DNA of 64,000 nucleotides from positions 54,989,567 through 55,053,566 of the forward strand of contig CM070713.1 of assembly GCA_036346275.1 (NCBI GenBank), given 5' to 3'. Positions 55,598 to 64,000 of this stretch are shown here, in pieces. Source of the stretch: Otatea glauca. Lineage: Eukaryota; Streptophyta; Magnoliopsida; Poales; Poaceae. The notes beneath the pieces are model-generated. The model made no database searches. It saw only the letters and a list, made by a program, of their open reading frames with translations, and was not told the origin of the DNA. Each line of letters begins with the position of its first letter. The first letter of the stretch is position 1. Both the position numbers and the translations under genes were made by a program.

Positions 55598-56489
55598 GTG
55601 AGTGAAGCTGTCGCCATTTGCCTGAGCTGGTTGCTCTCGTCGCTCACATTTCGGATAAATTTTTTCGTAGTTTTTATATGTGTTGTATGCTTATTAGCGA
55701 TGATTTGATCTAGATTTGCTCCTCGAGCTTAAAGCTAGCTCTCCACGTAACTTGCATGATTGCGTCTGATCCTATTTATACTTGAAGGAGGCTACACTGG
55801 GTGATTGACTATTTATTTACCTAGAAGGCTAACTTTTTGTTATTTTGCATTTGGCTGTGTAGTGGTGTGTTAATGGTTAAAACAAAAGCTTATCTAGGCA
55901 GTTTACAAATGTCAGAGAAGTAATTCCAGTGCGTAAGCTACAATTATGGCATCAACGAAAGTTGCATAAAAATCCACAACATTTTGGTGCATAAACTTCC
56001 ATTTTTGGCAATCTGTTACTTGATTTTATTTCGGCCAGGAAGCAATATATTACTTGATAGCTTGTCCTAAACTAGAAATTGGTCATAGTACACTCTTCTG
56101 GGAAAACTAGATATACTCTATAATTTGTTGATTTGAATTGGGTTTTTCGGTTTCGCACGAGTTGCAGAGTGTCGTATTGCCAGAAAATATAAACACATAT
56201 GGTACCATGATGAATAACTAATATTAACTAAAGTAGCGGGTGCAAATGAAACACAAAACCCAACATACAAGTTATTATTGTGCAACCACTGTATTTTGTG
56301 GTGTAGAGTCAATCATTGGTGTGCTTGAATATCAGGTGTTCAAGAATTTATTGCAGATGGTACAAATTGAGTTAATCGAATTTATGTATCTACTAGATAA
56401 CATTTGGAAATATTTTTAATATGAAAGTCATTAATTTAGATAGAATGATTGGAGTCGCACCGTTAGTTTGGTTCTCTTCGCCTCTGCAG
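55598..56489. other. Intron-like DNA in the Helitron
   Basis: About 890 bp of AT-rich DNA between the donor at 55598 and the acceptor at 56489. No gene seen. Confidence 0.4.
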
Positions 56490-56788
56490 GTGCAGGAGTG
56501 CTACGAGCTCTCGGCAGAGTACGGTAACGACCGGGACGAGTTGACTACATCGCATAGAAAAACTTCTATCATTTCTGGAGTCCTGGCCAGGTGAGAGAAG
56601 AGAACCACTCCTCGGCTTCTACAGAATTTTTCTTCTTCATTTTCTATTTTCCTTGTTCGTTCTGTGGTTCTATACCTCCCTCCAAGAACCGATCTCGGAG
56701 TCCTCCCATCCGATCTTCCTCGTGCGTGCGTGCGGTGTTGTTTCTTGTTGTTCAGTGCCATAGTGGGATCCCGTCGTGAGTAGCTGCA

Positions 56789-57447
56789 ATGGTGAAGGAC
56801 GCCTCTGCTGAGAGATCAAGAAGGCATGTTACCTTAAGGTGCGTTATCCTTCTGCGATGAAACACTTTTGGTATTTTTGTGAATGTGCTCTCGGTTCTTA
56901 ATTCAGTTGTGCTGTTGATGTTTGGGTTTCTATAGGGCAAGCTGGTGCACCTGGACAAGAATCCCGGGAACCCTAATGCCGTGTGGAAGTTTCAAGTAGA
57001 TTTTTCTCTTCTGTTCTACTGAGTTTTGTGTTTTTTTGTTTTCTGTTACATGATTTCACTGTGACAGAGAGACAAGTGTGTTATAGCTGTAGAATCAATG
57101 TTCTAGGAGAGGAAATAGTGTAGACAATGATTTTTGGACGATAGAACAAATGAGATGGTCACTCTGGTTATGCCTTCTGATTTTGATGATGTTTTATTTA
57201 GAATTCTTTATATTGGGTGCGTTCCAGTAATGCGAAGACTAAACTCTATTACACATGATTGGGTAAAGGAAGATGTGTCTCACTGATGCGCCCATTAATC
57301 CATTATCTTGTAGAGGGTTACCTCGCTACAAATACTAACTAAATTGGTTACTTTTTCAATGAACTAGGTAAAGCCTATGAAGTCCTAAGTGATCCTATAA
57401 AAAAGTATTCTTACGATGAGCATAGAAAGGAAGGTCTTCCCCACTAA
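56789..57447 (+). pseudogene. DnaJ-type J-domain pseudogene fragment (introns retained)
   Basis: The J-domain stimulates Hsp70 ATPase. Three blocks: 56789-56838 (Met-Val-Lys-Asp, then a DASAEIKKA-like helix II read only if a 2-nt insertion is allowed), 56936-56995 (GKLVHLDKNPGNPNAVWKF) and about 57361-57447 (ELGKAYEVLSDPIKKYSYDE). The introns begin gtgcg and gtaga. The signature His-Pro-Asp tripeptide is His-Leu-Asp here. Helix I after Met-Val-Lys-Asp is deleted, the third block's acceptor appears mutated (ttttcaatg), and a stop follows Gly-Leu-Pro-His. The pattern resembles the plant DnaJ-X-domain family. Captured by the Helitron. Confidence 0.75.
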
Positions 57448-57679
57448 GTAATGATTTTTTTATCTACTTGTACTGAAATATTAACCTCCACACACCTTTT
57501 TGCTACAACACAGAACTAGCCAAGATTTTACAGAAAATCCAATGGCCACGAACAATCTGAGCTTTAACTTGCATGTCGCTTTTACATTGTATTAGCTAAT
57601 CATCCTTCTGTTACATTTTCTGAAACTTGTACTATGATGTTGCTGCTCATGTGTAGTAGTGAGTCTTACCTAATATAAT

Positions 57680-58109
57680 TAGAAGGTGGTTGAGTATATT
57701 TGAGTAGGAGGAAGAGGAAGAGGTGAACATGGACAAATCTGTCCATCTAGAACAGCAAAGAAGCAGTAGTGAGTTGAGAACTCTTCTCCTTTTCATGTCA
57801 AAATATATAAAGTGCAGTGTGCCTTCTAAGGATGCAGCTTCTGGGCCAGACGGAGGTCATGTGTACGGTATGCAACTGACTTATATCTTCAAGTGCTCAT
57901 TGCCATGGCTTTGTTCATTATGCTTCTTTGCATAGGTTGCACATTTTGAGGTTGCCTCTAGAGATGGCCCATTGGCTATATTGTTTGTTGGTGTCCTTGT
58001 GAACACATATCTAGGTGCTATATTTGTGGAGAATAGTGAGTTGATTCTTGGTGTCAAGGCTACACAGAGTGATACTGTAGAGAACAACACTGATGTTGCG
58101 AACCAGTAG
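57680..58109 (+). pseudogene. Captured gene fragment C, unrecognised
   Basis: An open stretch ends in the donor tacg|gtatgc (intron 57868-57935, 68 bp, ending ttgcatag). The next block, 57936-58109, reads VAHFEVASRDGPLAILFVGV and continues through a hydrophobic, possibly membrane-spanning stretch to a stop at 58109. The two blocks do not join in the most obvious frame. Family unknown. Confidence 0.45.
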
Positions 58110-58649
58110 TTGAGCTATCCACACAGAACGACATTAAGACATAAAAGGTTTTTTTAATCTTAGATTCCACATGCTTCATGTTATGTCTACCAATCGATGC
58201 TTAAGATTTGGTTTATTTGCTACCCATATTACTAAATGTGATAAAAAAATGATGTTCATGATACGGTTTGGAGTCATGTTTGATGATATGTTCATTGTCA
58301 GGTTTGGGAATTACATTGTTTCGTATGAAAAAAATTATGCACTTCAAATGAGATTTTTATATAACCTTGTCTACTATTCATTATGTTTGTATATAAGCAG
58401 TACTTATGTATCTAAAATTTGCAAAGTATTTTGTAACGTGAGGGCCTTCAGATTGTGAAATTAAAGATAATTTTAAGCTCGAGTTTGTAAATAGGTGTTT
58501 GGAATTTATATGCTTCGATGAATTGATTTAAACATTCAACCATTGCACATTCAGAGTGAACATTATCATTTAGATATGGTTAGTGCTATTTGCAAATAAT
58601 TTTTTATGACAAATTGAGTTTTCGTTGCAAAGCACGGGCACATCACTAG
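58110..58649. other. Helitron 3' region
   Basis: AT-rich, no gene seen. Ends with the Helitron terminus. A loose stem can be drawn between tgctatttgcaa and ttgcaaagca near the end. Confidence 0.5.
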
Positions 58650-58737
58650 TCCCAACTGAATTGTTGGTAGTGCAAACAGTAAACCGTACAAACCCGAGTT
58701 CTCTGAAGCCATCTCTGAACATTAGCTATTACTTTCA
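58650..58737 (-). repeat. 3' LTR of third copia, proximal part
   Basis: Minus strand start near TGAAAGTAATAGC at 58737, just after a GATTGAAGGGG polypurine tract (58743-58753). Interrupted by the Helitron at 58649/58650. The exact LTR start is uncertain by about 5 bp. Confidence 0.6.
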
Positions 58738-58753
58738 ACGTGCCCCTTCAATC

Positions 58754-59308
58754 TCAACTAGTAGCCAACAGATTGAGATTGGCTCGTAGACGAGTAAAAG
58801 CAGGCTTCAGAAGTGGTTTTGTGAACATATTTGCAATCTGATCTTTGGAAGAAACAAACTTTACTTCCAACATTTTCTTTGCCACACGTTCATGGACAAA
58901 GTGAAAATCAACGTCGATATGCTTTGTTCTTGCATGGAACGCAGGATTGACTATCAGATATGTTGCCCCAAGATTATCACACCACAAAACCGGTGCCCGA
59001 GACTGATATACACCAAGTTCTTGCAACAAAGATTGTAACCAAATCAATTCAGCAGTTGCATTGGCAATAGCTTTATACTCTGCCTCTGTGCTAGGCCGAG
59101 AAACTGTAGGTTGTTTTCTACAGCTCCAAGATATAAGGTTCGGTCCAAAGAACACAACGCAGCCATTAGTTGATCTTCTATCGTCTGAGCATCCAGCCCA
59201 ATTAGCATCTAAAAAGCACTCAAGAGCTGTGAAGATGATTTTTTGAGCAACAATCCCATATCCATTGTTCCCTTCAGATATCTCAATATCCTTTTTACTG
59301 CATTCCAA
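58754..59308 (-). pseudogene. copia RNase H, third copia
   Basis: LDANWAGCSDDRRSTNGC carries the first catalytic Asp. Then SRPSTEAEYKAIANATAEL (Glu), LWCDNLGATYL (Asp) and the HIDVDFHFVHERV segment, ending in FTKPLLKPAFTRLRANLNL just before the polypurine tract. One frame covers it from near 59245. The first 20 or so codons at the 59308 end are a different frame. Confidence 0.8.
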
Positions 59309-60294
59309 TGTTGATTAGTAGGATCTTCAAGAAATTGACAAACTTTATTGACTGCATATGAAAGATCAGGCCTAGTGAGTGTCAGGTACTACAACGCACC
59401 TACAGTGCCGCGATATTGAAAAGCTTCAGACTCTAACAATTTTACACCACCTTCCTTAGACAGCTTCTCAATTGACACCATATGACTTGAGATTGATTTA
59501 CATTCCCTCATGTTGTCCTTGTGAAGTAGATCTGAGCTATACTTCCTCTCTGTTAATAGTAGCCCCTTATCACTTAATGAGGCTTCTATCCCGAGGAAAT
59601 ACCAAAGACTGCCCAGATCCTTAATAGCAAAATTAGTGGACAACTTCTTAAGAAGTTTATTCACTGTTTCCTCTAAAGAACTCACAATGACAATGTCATC
59701 AACATATATTAGCATGTAAATCATAATTCCAGACCTGTTGAACACAAAAAGAGAAGTGTCAGCTCTTGAAGGAAAGAACCCAAGTTCTTGATGTCGTGTA
59801 CTTAACCTTGAGTACCAAGCTCGTTGTGCTTGTTTAAGACCATACATAGCCTTATCAAGCCGACAGACATGGTCAGGAAACCGAGAATCTTCATACCCTG
59901 GTGGCTGATGCATATATACTTCCTCCTCAAACACACCATGTAAGAAGGCATTTTGTATATCAATTTGATGCAAATGCCAACCTTGTGACACACCAAGCGA
60001 TAGAACAAGTCTGGTGGTAGTTGGTTTTACAACTGGACTGAACGTGTCACCATAATCTATTCCAGCACGTTCCTTGAACTCTTTTGCTACCAACAGGGCC
60101 TTGAATCTTTCAATACTCCCATCTGGATGTTGTTTGAGTTTGAAGACCCACTTGCATCCAATGATATTTTGCCCTTGCCTTGGCTGGACAAGTTTCCAGG
60201 TTTTATTCTTCTGTAATGCCAAGTATTCGGCATCCATAGCCTCCGCCCACTTTGGATGATTAAGAGCTTCAACATGTGAGTTTGGTTCAACCAA
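59309..60294 (-). pseudogene. copia reverse transcriptase, third copia
   Basis: WKLVQPRQGQNIIGCKWVFK, SPVVKPTTTRLVLSLG, QIDIQNAFLHG (first Asp), QPPGYEDSRFPDHVCRLDKA, YGLKQAQRAWYSRL, then the intact catalytic YVDDIVIVSS at about 59690-59720. The frame runs 301 codons to a stop at 59389, where a TAG stands at a position that reads Gln in relatives, consistent with C-to-T change of a CAG. Beyond it the thumb/connection (LTRPDLSYAVNKVCQFLEDP) stays readable to 59310. Confidence 0.85.
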
Positions 60295-60378
60295 AAGAGC
60301 CTTCCTACCCGTGAGAGGATAGTGAACGATACAATCTGTATATAGTTTTGGCCGTCTGATGTTGTTTTGTGCTCTAGT

Positions 60379-60984
60379 CTAGACACGGTTTTGATTTGGG
60401 TTCATACCTTGCAGATGCTGTACCATTGTGTTGCTATTTTCCAGGTCTGAAATATCTTGAGTTCCTGTCCCTATACTATCAGGTGGAGACAAAATGTTAG
60501 TTGCAGGAGCCAAATTATCATGAGTCTCACATGGCGCATTTACTATGACAGGCTCAATCGAAGAAATAGGCTCATTTTGAGGACCAAGTAGAGATGGAAG
60601 AACGGTAGTAGGAGATGTTTTTGTGGAAGAATATGGTTCATGAGAACGAGTAGTAGAAAAGGAAAAAATACTTTCATCAAAATACACATCAAGACTTATG
60701 TAGATTCGTCCATTTGTGCGGTCAAAACATTTATACCCTTTATGCATACTACAATATCCTATGAACACACATTGACAAGAAAGAACTCAAGCTTATGGTA
60801 ATTGTATGAACGAAGGTTTGGCCAACAAGCACATCCAAAAACTCTAAGTAAAGAATAATCAAGTGAAGTACCATGGAGACGTTCAAGGGGTGTAGAGTTA
60901 GCTAGGATATGATTGGGAAGCCTATTAATAAGAAAAGCAACATCCAAGAAGGCCTCATCCCGGAATCTCATTGGCATAAAAGAC
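60379..60984 (-). pseudogene. copia integrase C-terminal region and linker, third copia
   Basis: FLDVAFLINRLPNHIL at 60900-60960 is the region just after the catalytic Glu of copia integrase, followed by VFGCACWPNLRSYN and, in another frame (60768-60379), FIGYCSMHKGYKCFDRTNGR and the linker to RT. The upstream catalytic core is missing: the sequence is cut at 60984 by the next LTR. Confidence 0.8.
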
Positions 60985-62957
60985 TGTAGTGACCCCCATT
61001 TTCACATAAATGCAAAAATGGAAATCTCATGTGCATACAGTACTAGTCCCATGATCAGTGGCTAGCACGCACATTTACAACAATTGATATCACATCCATA
61101 CTCTTTATTACAAATGATAATGGTAATTTATACAATAAGGTCTTACAATACAGAGTGAAATGCAGCGGAAAGGATCAAAATTCTTGTAGTGTGCCCATCC
61201 AACCCTCAGGCAACTGACAAGGTATAATCCCTAGAAAAGCTTCATCGTTAACATTCCTGAATCCTGCATCAAATAATTTTCATTGGACTAATCTGGTTCT
61301 TCACCTAAAAACAACAATTAAGCAAGGGTGAGTACTTTCGTACTCCGCAAGACTTTTGCAAAACCTATGATATATGCAAGCTATTTCAAAGGAAAGACTT
61401 CTACGGTTAATTTGTATAAAGCCAATTTGAAATGTAAATACAAAATAGTAGATTGCAGAACGGAATCTAAGTAAAAGCAATTTAATACTAAAAATAACAT
61501 AATATAAGCATAAATAAATCTCATGTACCTGGGTATCATGACCATATCCACAAATCATTCCCACTGACACACAGTGGAAATTACCGACACATAATAGAAA
61601 CCAGATTTATAAAAATAAAAACAGCTAACTAGTGCTGGCGCACCAAGACTCCCATAACCGCGGGAATGGCTTTTCGAAAAGTTTTACACTCTGCAGAGGT
61701 GTACAGCTTTACCCACAAGACATGACTGACTCTTTGTGCAGATCATTAGCACACTTTCTTTGGTGTGCCGTAGAGAGTCATGATATAACTGTTACATTAC
61801 TTAACCCTAACTTTGCACCAGCCCAATGACGTTAAACCTATACTATGGTATAAATGTTTGTACAATCACTGCACAGTAAATGATTAAGCATATCTATAGC
61901 ATGGCGTTCACCGTTGTATCAGCAAACGTGACTCCCAACACCTCGGTGTGGGCGCCCCTCCGAGCAACCAGTCACTGAAGAAGCTCATACTACTCCAGCC
62001 TACCAATGTGCAAAGCTAGTTTTAAGTAACTTAATAGGATAAGACTGTCCCATACCAACACTTGTGGTTGTACGGTAATTCTTGGGTTTAACGAACACGT
62101 AGTTCGGTCTTTAATCTGACACGGGCAATAGTCTCCCCCTACACTACGTACATGTCCCTTGTACATGCGGCTATTGCCAATAATTGCCCGCATCAAAATC
62201 ATAGTTTTATTTTCATTTTTGATCAAAATACCAATCATAAAGAAAGGTCATACCCATTAAATGTCATATCCAACATTTTTAATTATGTCAACGTTTTATG
62301 TTTCTTTAAGCATGGCTAAGCATGACACTAGGTGTGAGTAACCCAAATTGACATCAAATATTGTCTATGTTATTCTAGGTTTATCAAGGTTCACAGATCC
62401 ATACTTATCAAGGAAGTTCTATGAAACTACAGGTACAAATACCAATACCCATAAATTAGCAGACTTTAATAAAAGTAACGCATGCAGTAAAACATTTAAT
62501 AAAAACATTTATAAATCTGGGATCAATATGATCAAAGGGGGTGCTTGCCTTGCTTAGTTGCTGTTTACGACAATCTTGCTATCTATGATGTTTTAGGTGT
62601 ACTCAATCTTGCTATCAATGATGTTTTAGGTGAAGATATTGAATACCCTCACGATCTTTACGACAACTCAGGATTCAGGGGGTTATGATGACGAACTTTT
62701 CTAGGGTTTTACCTTGTCTGTTGCCTGAGGGTGAATGGGCATACTACAAGAGAAATAAAGTTTCCGCTACTGCTTTTCAAGTTTTTGGCTTGTAATACTA
62801 TTGTGTAATTTCAAGACGCTTAGCGTATGTAATATTATTGTGTATGGATGTGATTTCAATTTGTAATCTGTGCGTGCTAGCCACTGATTATGGGACTAGT
62901 ACAGTATGCACAGGGAACCCATTGTTGGTATTCATTATAAAAAATAGGGGCCTTACA
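60985..62957 (+). repeat. 5' LTR of an LTR retrotransposon running off the window
   Basis: About 1973 bp, TGTAGTGACCCCC...GGGGCCTTACA, followed by a tRNA-Met-type primer site. Its first ~130 bp and last ~130 bp are inverted copies of each other (tgcatacagtactagtccca at about 61031 faces its complement at about 62905). Contains a tccccct tract and a tatataac-type site, and no ORF with recognisable content. It interrupts the third copia; flanking pentamer aagac (60980-60984). Confidence 0.7.
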
Positions 62958-62959
62958 AG

Positions 62960-62973
62960 TTGGTATCAGAGCC
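62960..62973 (+). other. Primer-binding site, initiator tRNA-Met type
   Basis: ttggtatcagagcc two bases after the LTR end ttaca. Fixes the element orientation as plus. Confidence 0.9.
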
Positions 62974-63158
62974 ATGCAGACTGTAGGAAAACCTTAGTTA
63001 GCATGGTCGCTAGTCAAGGAAAAATTTAATAACCTTAAAAACTATTGCTTAATTCATAAATATATCTTTATTAATACTTCTCTTTATCCTAGATATCTGT
63101 TAAAATTCCTTATCTGTTCTTAATTGAAAAATTCTAATCTTCTCCTTGTTTAAATTAG
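62974..63158 (+). other. Leader of the last LTR element
   Basis: 185 bp, AT-rich, no gene; ends at the ATG at 63159. Confidence 0.5.
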
Positions 63159-63980
63159 ATGAATATTATCCTATGCTACGAGTCGAATGCTCGTGAGGAA
63201 GCGGGAATTAAGGGAGTGCTAGCTAAAATGTTGGACGTGGCTCAGTATGCCGAGAATCCTCGCTATATGGTGTACTATGTGGCTCTCAGTTTCTCTACAG
63301 TTGAGTATGCAGCCCGACTGCATATTCCTACCCGCGCTTCATATGATGAAGGGGAGCGCAATTTCGAGGGCTATGGCTCAACTATGGATGTTGACATGAA
63401 TGATGCTGCTTATATCGCTGTTGTCCGTCTGCACCATGCTCTCCCTGAGCTGCATTCTGCCTATCGCCTGTATCCTTCCCGGTCGCCGCTTGGAGGTACC
63501 ACTTACCCAGATCCTGCAAGCATTCATCTGGATAGACTTCACACCTTGGTGGAGTTTAGTAATGCTATTGATGAGCATCATCGCGGCATAGCCCAGGAGG
63601 CAGTCGTTTGTCGCCGTCGTGTGGGCTACCTGGAGGAAGTGATCGCCCCATTTGTAAATATGGGGTTTATCTCTCGCTCGGTCTTAGGAAGCGCCGCACC
63701 AGAGGCACCTCAAGTTCCAGTCGCACCTGCTGCACCACCTGCCCCTGCTGCACCCACCAGCCTTCGTCGCACCGCTCGTATGTCAGTGGGAGGTAGCCGA
63801 CCCCGCCTTGCTAAACGCACAGCAGAATCCGGACCTTCTTCTTCCCGTCGCCCCAAGACAACTCAGACACCCCGAGATGCTAGCTCGGCTTCAGCAGGAA
63901 GCTCCTCGGAGAAGTTTCCACCACTAAATGAAGATGACCTCAACACGGGTTTTGCTGGTTGGCTTGAAACCAGCGATTAG
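63159..63980 (+). CDS. First ORF of the last LTR element (273 aa), unrecognised, gag position
   Basis: ATG at 63159 to TAG at 63978-63980, uninterrupted. N-terminal 180 residues look folded and mostly helical (LAKMLDVAQYAENPRYMVYY; HHALPELHSAYRLYPSRSP), the middle is a Pro/Ala-rich linker (PVAPAAPPAPAAPT), and the C-terminus is basic and Ser-rich, then acidic (LNEDDLNTGFAGWLETSD). There is no zinc knuckle and no Retrotrans_gag motif that I can see. It stands where gag belongs, about 200 bp after the primer site. The uninterrupted frame in a window full of broken ones suggests a younger element. What follows is outside the window. Confidence 0.55.
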   Translation: MNIILCYESNAREEAGIKGVLAKMLDVAQYAENPRYMVYYVALSFSTVEYAARLHIPTRASYDEGERNFEGYGSTMDVDMNDAAYIAVVRLHHALPELHSAYRLYPSRSPLGGTTYPDPASIHLDRLHTLVEFSNAIDEHHRGIAQEAVVCRRRVGYLEEVIAPFVNMGFISRSVLGSAAPEAPQVPVAPAAPPAPAAPTSLRRTARMSVGGSRPRLAKRTAESGPSSSRRPKTTQTPRDASSASAGSSSEKFPPLNEDDLNTGFAGWLETSD

Positions 63981-64000
63981 GGTAGTTTAGACCCCGTAGG

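Larger units (their letters stand above)
54596..58649 (+). mobile_element. Helitron, non-autonomous, carrying gene fragments
   Basis: 5' end TTTCTACTAC (consensus TCTCTACTAC) at 54596 after an A. 3' end ...gcacgggcacatcactag at 58649, followed by a T: the A|T insertion and CTAG end are the Helitron signature, and the gttgcaaagcacgggca segment resembles grass Helitron 3' ends. There is no target duplication, and copia LTR sequence resumes on both sides. No Rep/helicase is encoded. Inside are exon-like pieces of apparently three genes, all in plus orientation with introns retained. Confidence 0.75.
54185..60984 (-). mobile_element. Third Ty1/copia element, 3' half, interrupted by a Helitron and cut on the right
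   Basis: Minus strand order: integrase C-terminal part (60379-60977), RT, RNase H, polypurine tract, 3' LTR. The LTR is split by the Helitron. The right side ends at 60984, where another LTR begins inside the integrase. The missing 5' half presumably lies beyond that insertion, outside the window. Confidence 0.8.

Noticed and set aside
55023..58649. Helitron starting at 55023 as a separate insertion
   Set aside because: The perfect TCTCTACTAC there is created by the junction of a tandem duplication, and the base before it is not A; the outer start at 54596 is preceded by A and flanked by LTR sequence.

Overview
The window looks like intergenic DNA from a grass with a large, repeat-rich genome. 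No intact host gene is visible. Almost every base belongs to a transposable element or to a short target remnant between elements. Evidence for a grass is the mix of families: a GC-rich Tat-type Ty3/gypsy element with many short tandem arrays, a SIRE/Opie-like copia with an extra 3' ORF region, a gag-only gypsy, CACTA-like subterminal repeats, and a Helitron with the TCTCTACTAC/CTAG ends common in cereals. Species cannot be named from sequence alone.

Layout. 1-13089: a decayed Tat-lineage gypsy on the minus strand (gag, PR, RT, RH and INT remnants, a long 3' region with an ~82-bp array, one full LTR); its far LTR runs off the window. 13090-15479: the 3' end and LTR of gypsy family B. 15642 to about 22885: a non-coding LTR-like element filled with a ~134-bp tandem array, whose terminal repeats contain a tRNA-like module; its right repeat is split by a complete copia insertion (18485-22798, TSD caaag). 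23253-24159: a solo LTR of the Tat element in the opposite orientation. 24160-27992: low-information DNA, a degraded LTR-like stretch and a CACTA-like fragment. 27993-46689: a gag-only gypsy B element (TSD gttgg) split by a SIRE/Opie-like copia complex (30861-45443). 46872-53536: a second, longer copy of the small copia family (TSD ctttg). 53631-54176: a possible solo LTR. 54185-60984: the 3' half of a third copia, with a 4.05-kb Helitron (54596-58649) inside its 3' LTR. 60985-64000: the 5' LTR, primer site and first ORF of another LTR element running off the window.

The most informative observation joins two distant pieces. The 46872-53536 copia has a canonical splice donor just after its primer site, one acceptor directly before gag and another just before pol. 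The smaller relative at 18485-22798 lacks exactly the donor-to-pol-acceptor interval and nothing else at that point. It therefore looks like a reverse-transcribed, integrated copy of a spliced subgenomic RNA, which suggests that this family makes pol from a spliced message and gag from an unspliced or differently spliced one.

Other points: the SIRE-like element carries about 1.2 kb of extra 3' internal sequence outside its 5' LTR, as expected for a broken tandem dimer. The same element carries a TATA-led 71-codon ORF and an env-position ORF. The Helitron holds fragments of apparently three genes, including a DnaJ-type J-domain pseudogene with retained introns. Differences between duplicate copies cluster at CAG/CTG sites and are mostly small indels, so some frame breaks here may be sequencing or assembly artefacts rather than decay.
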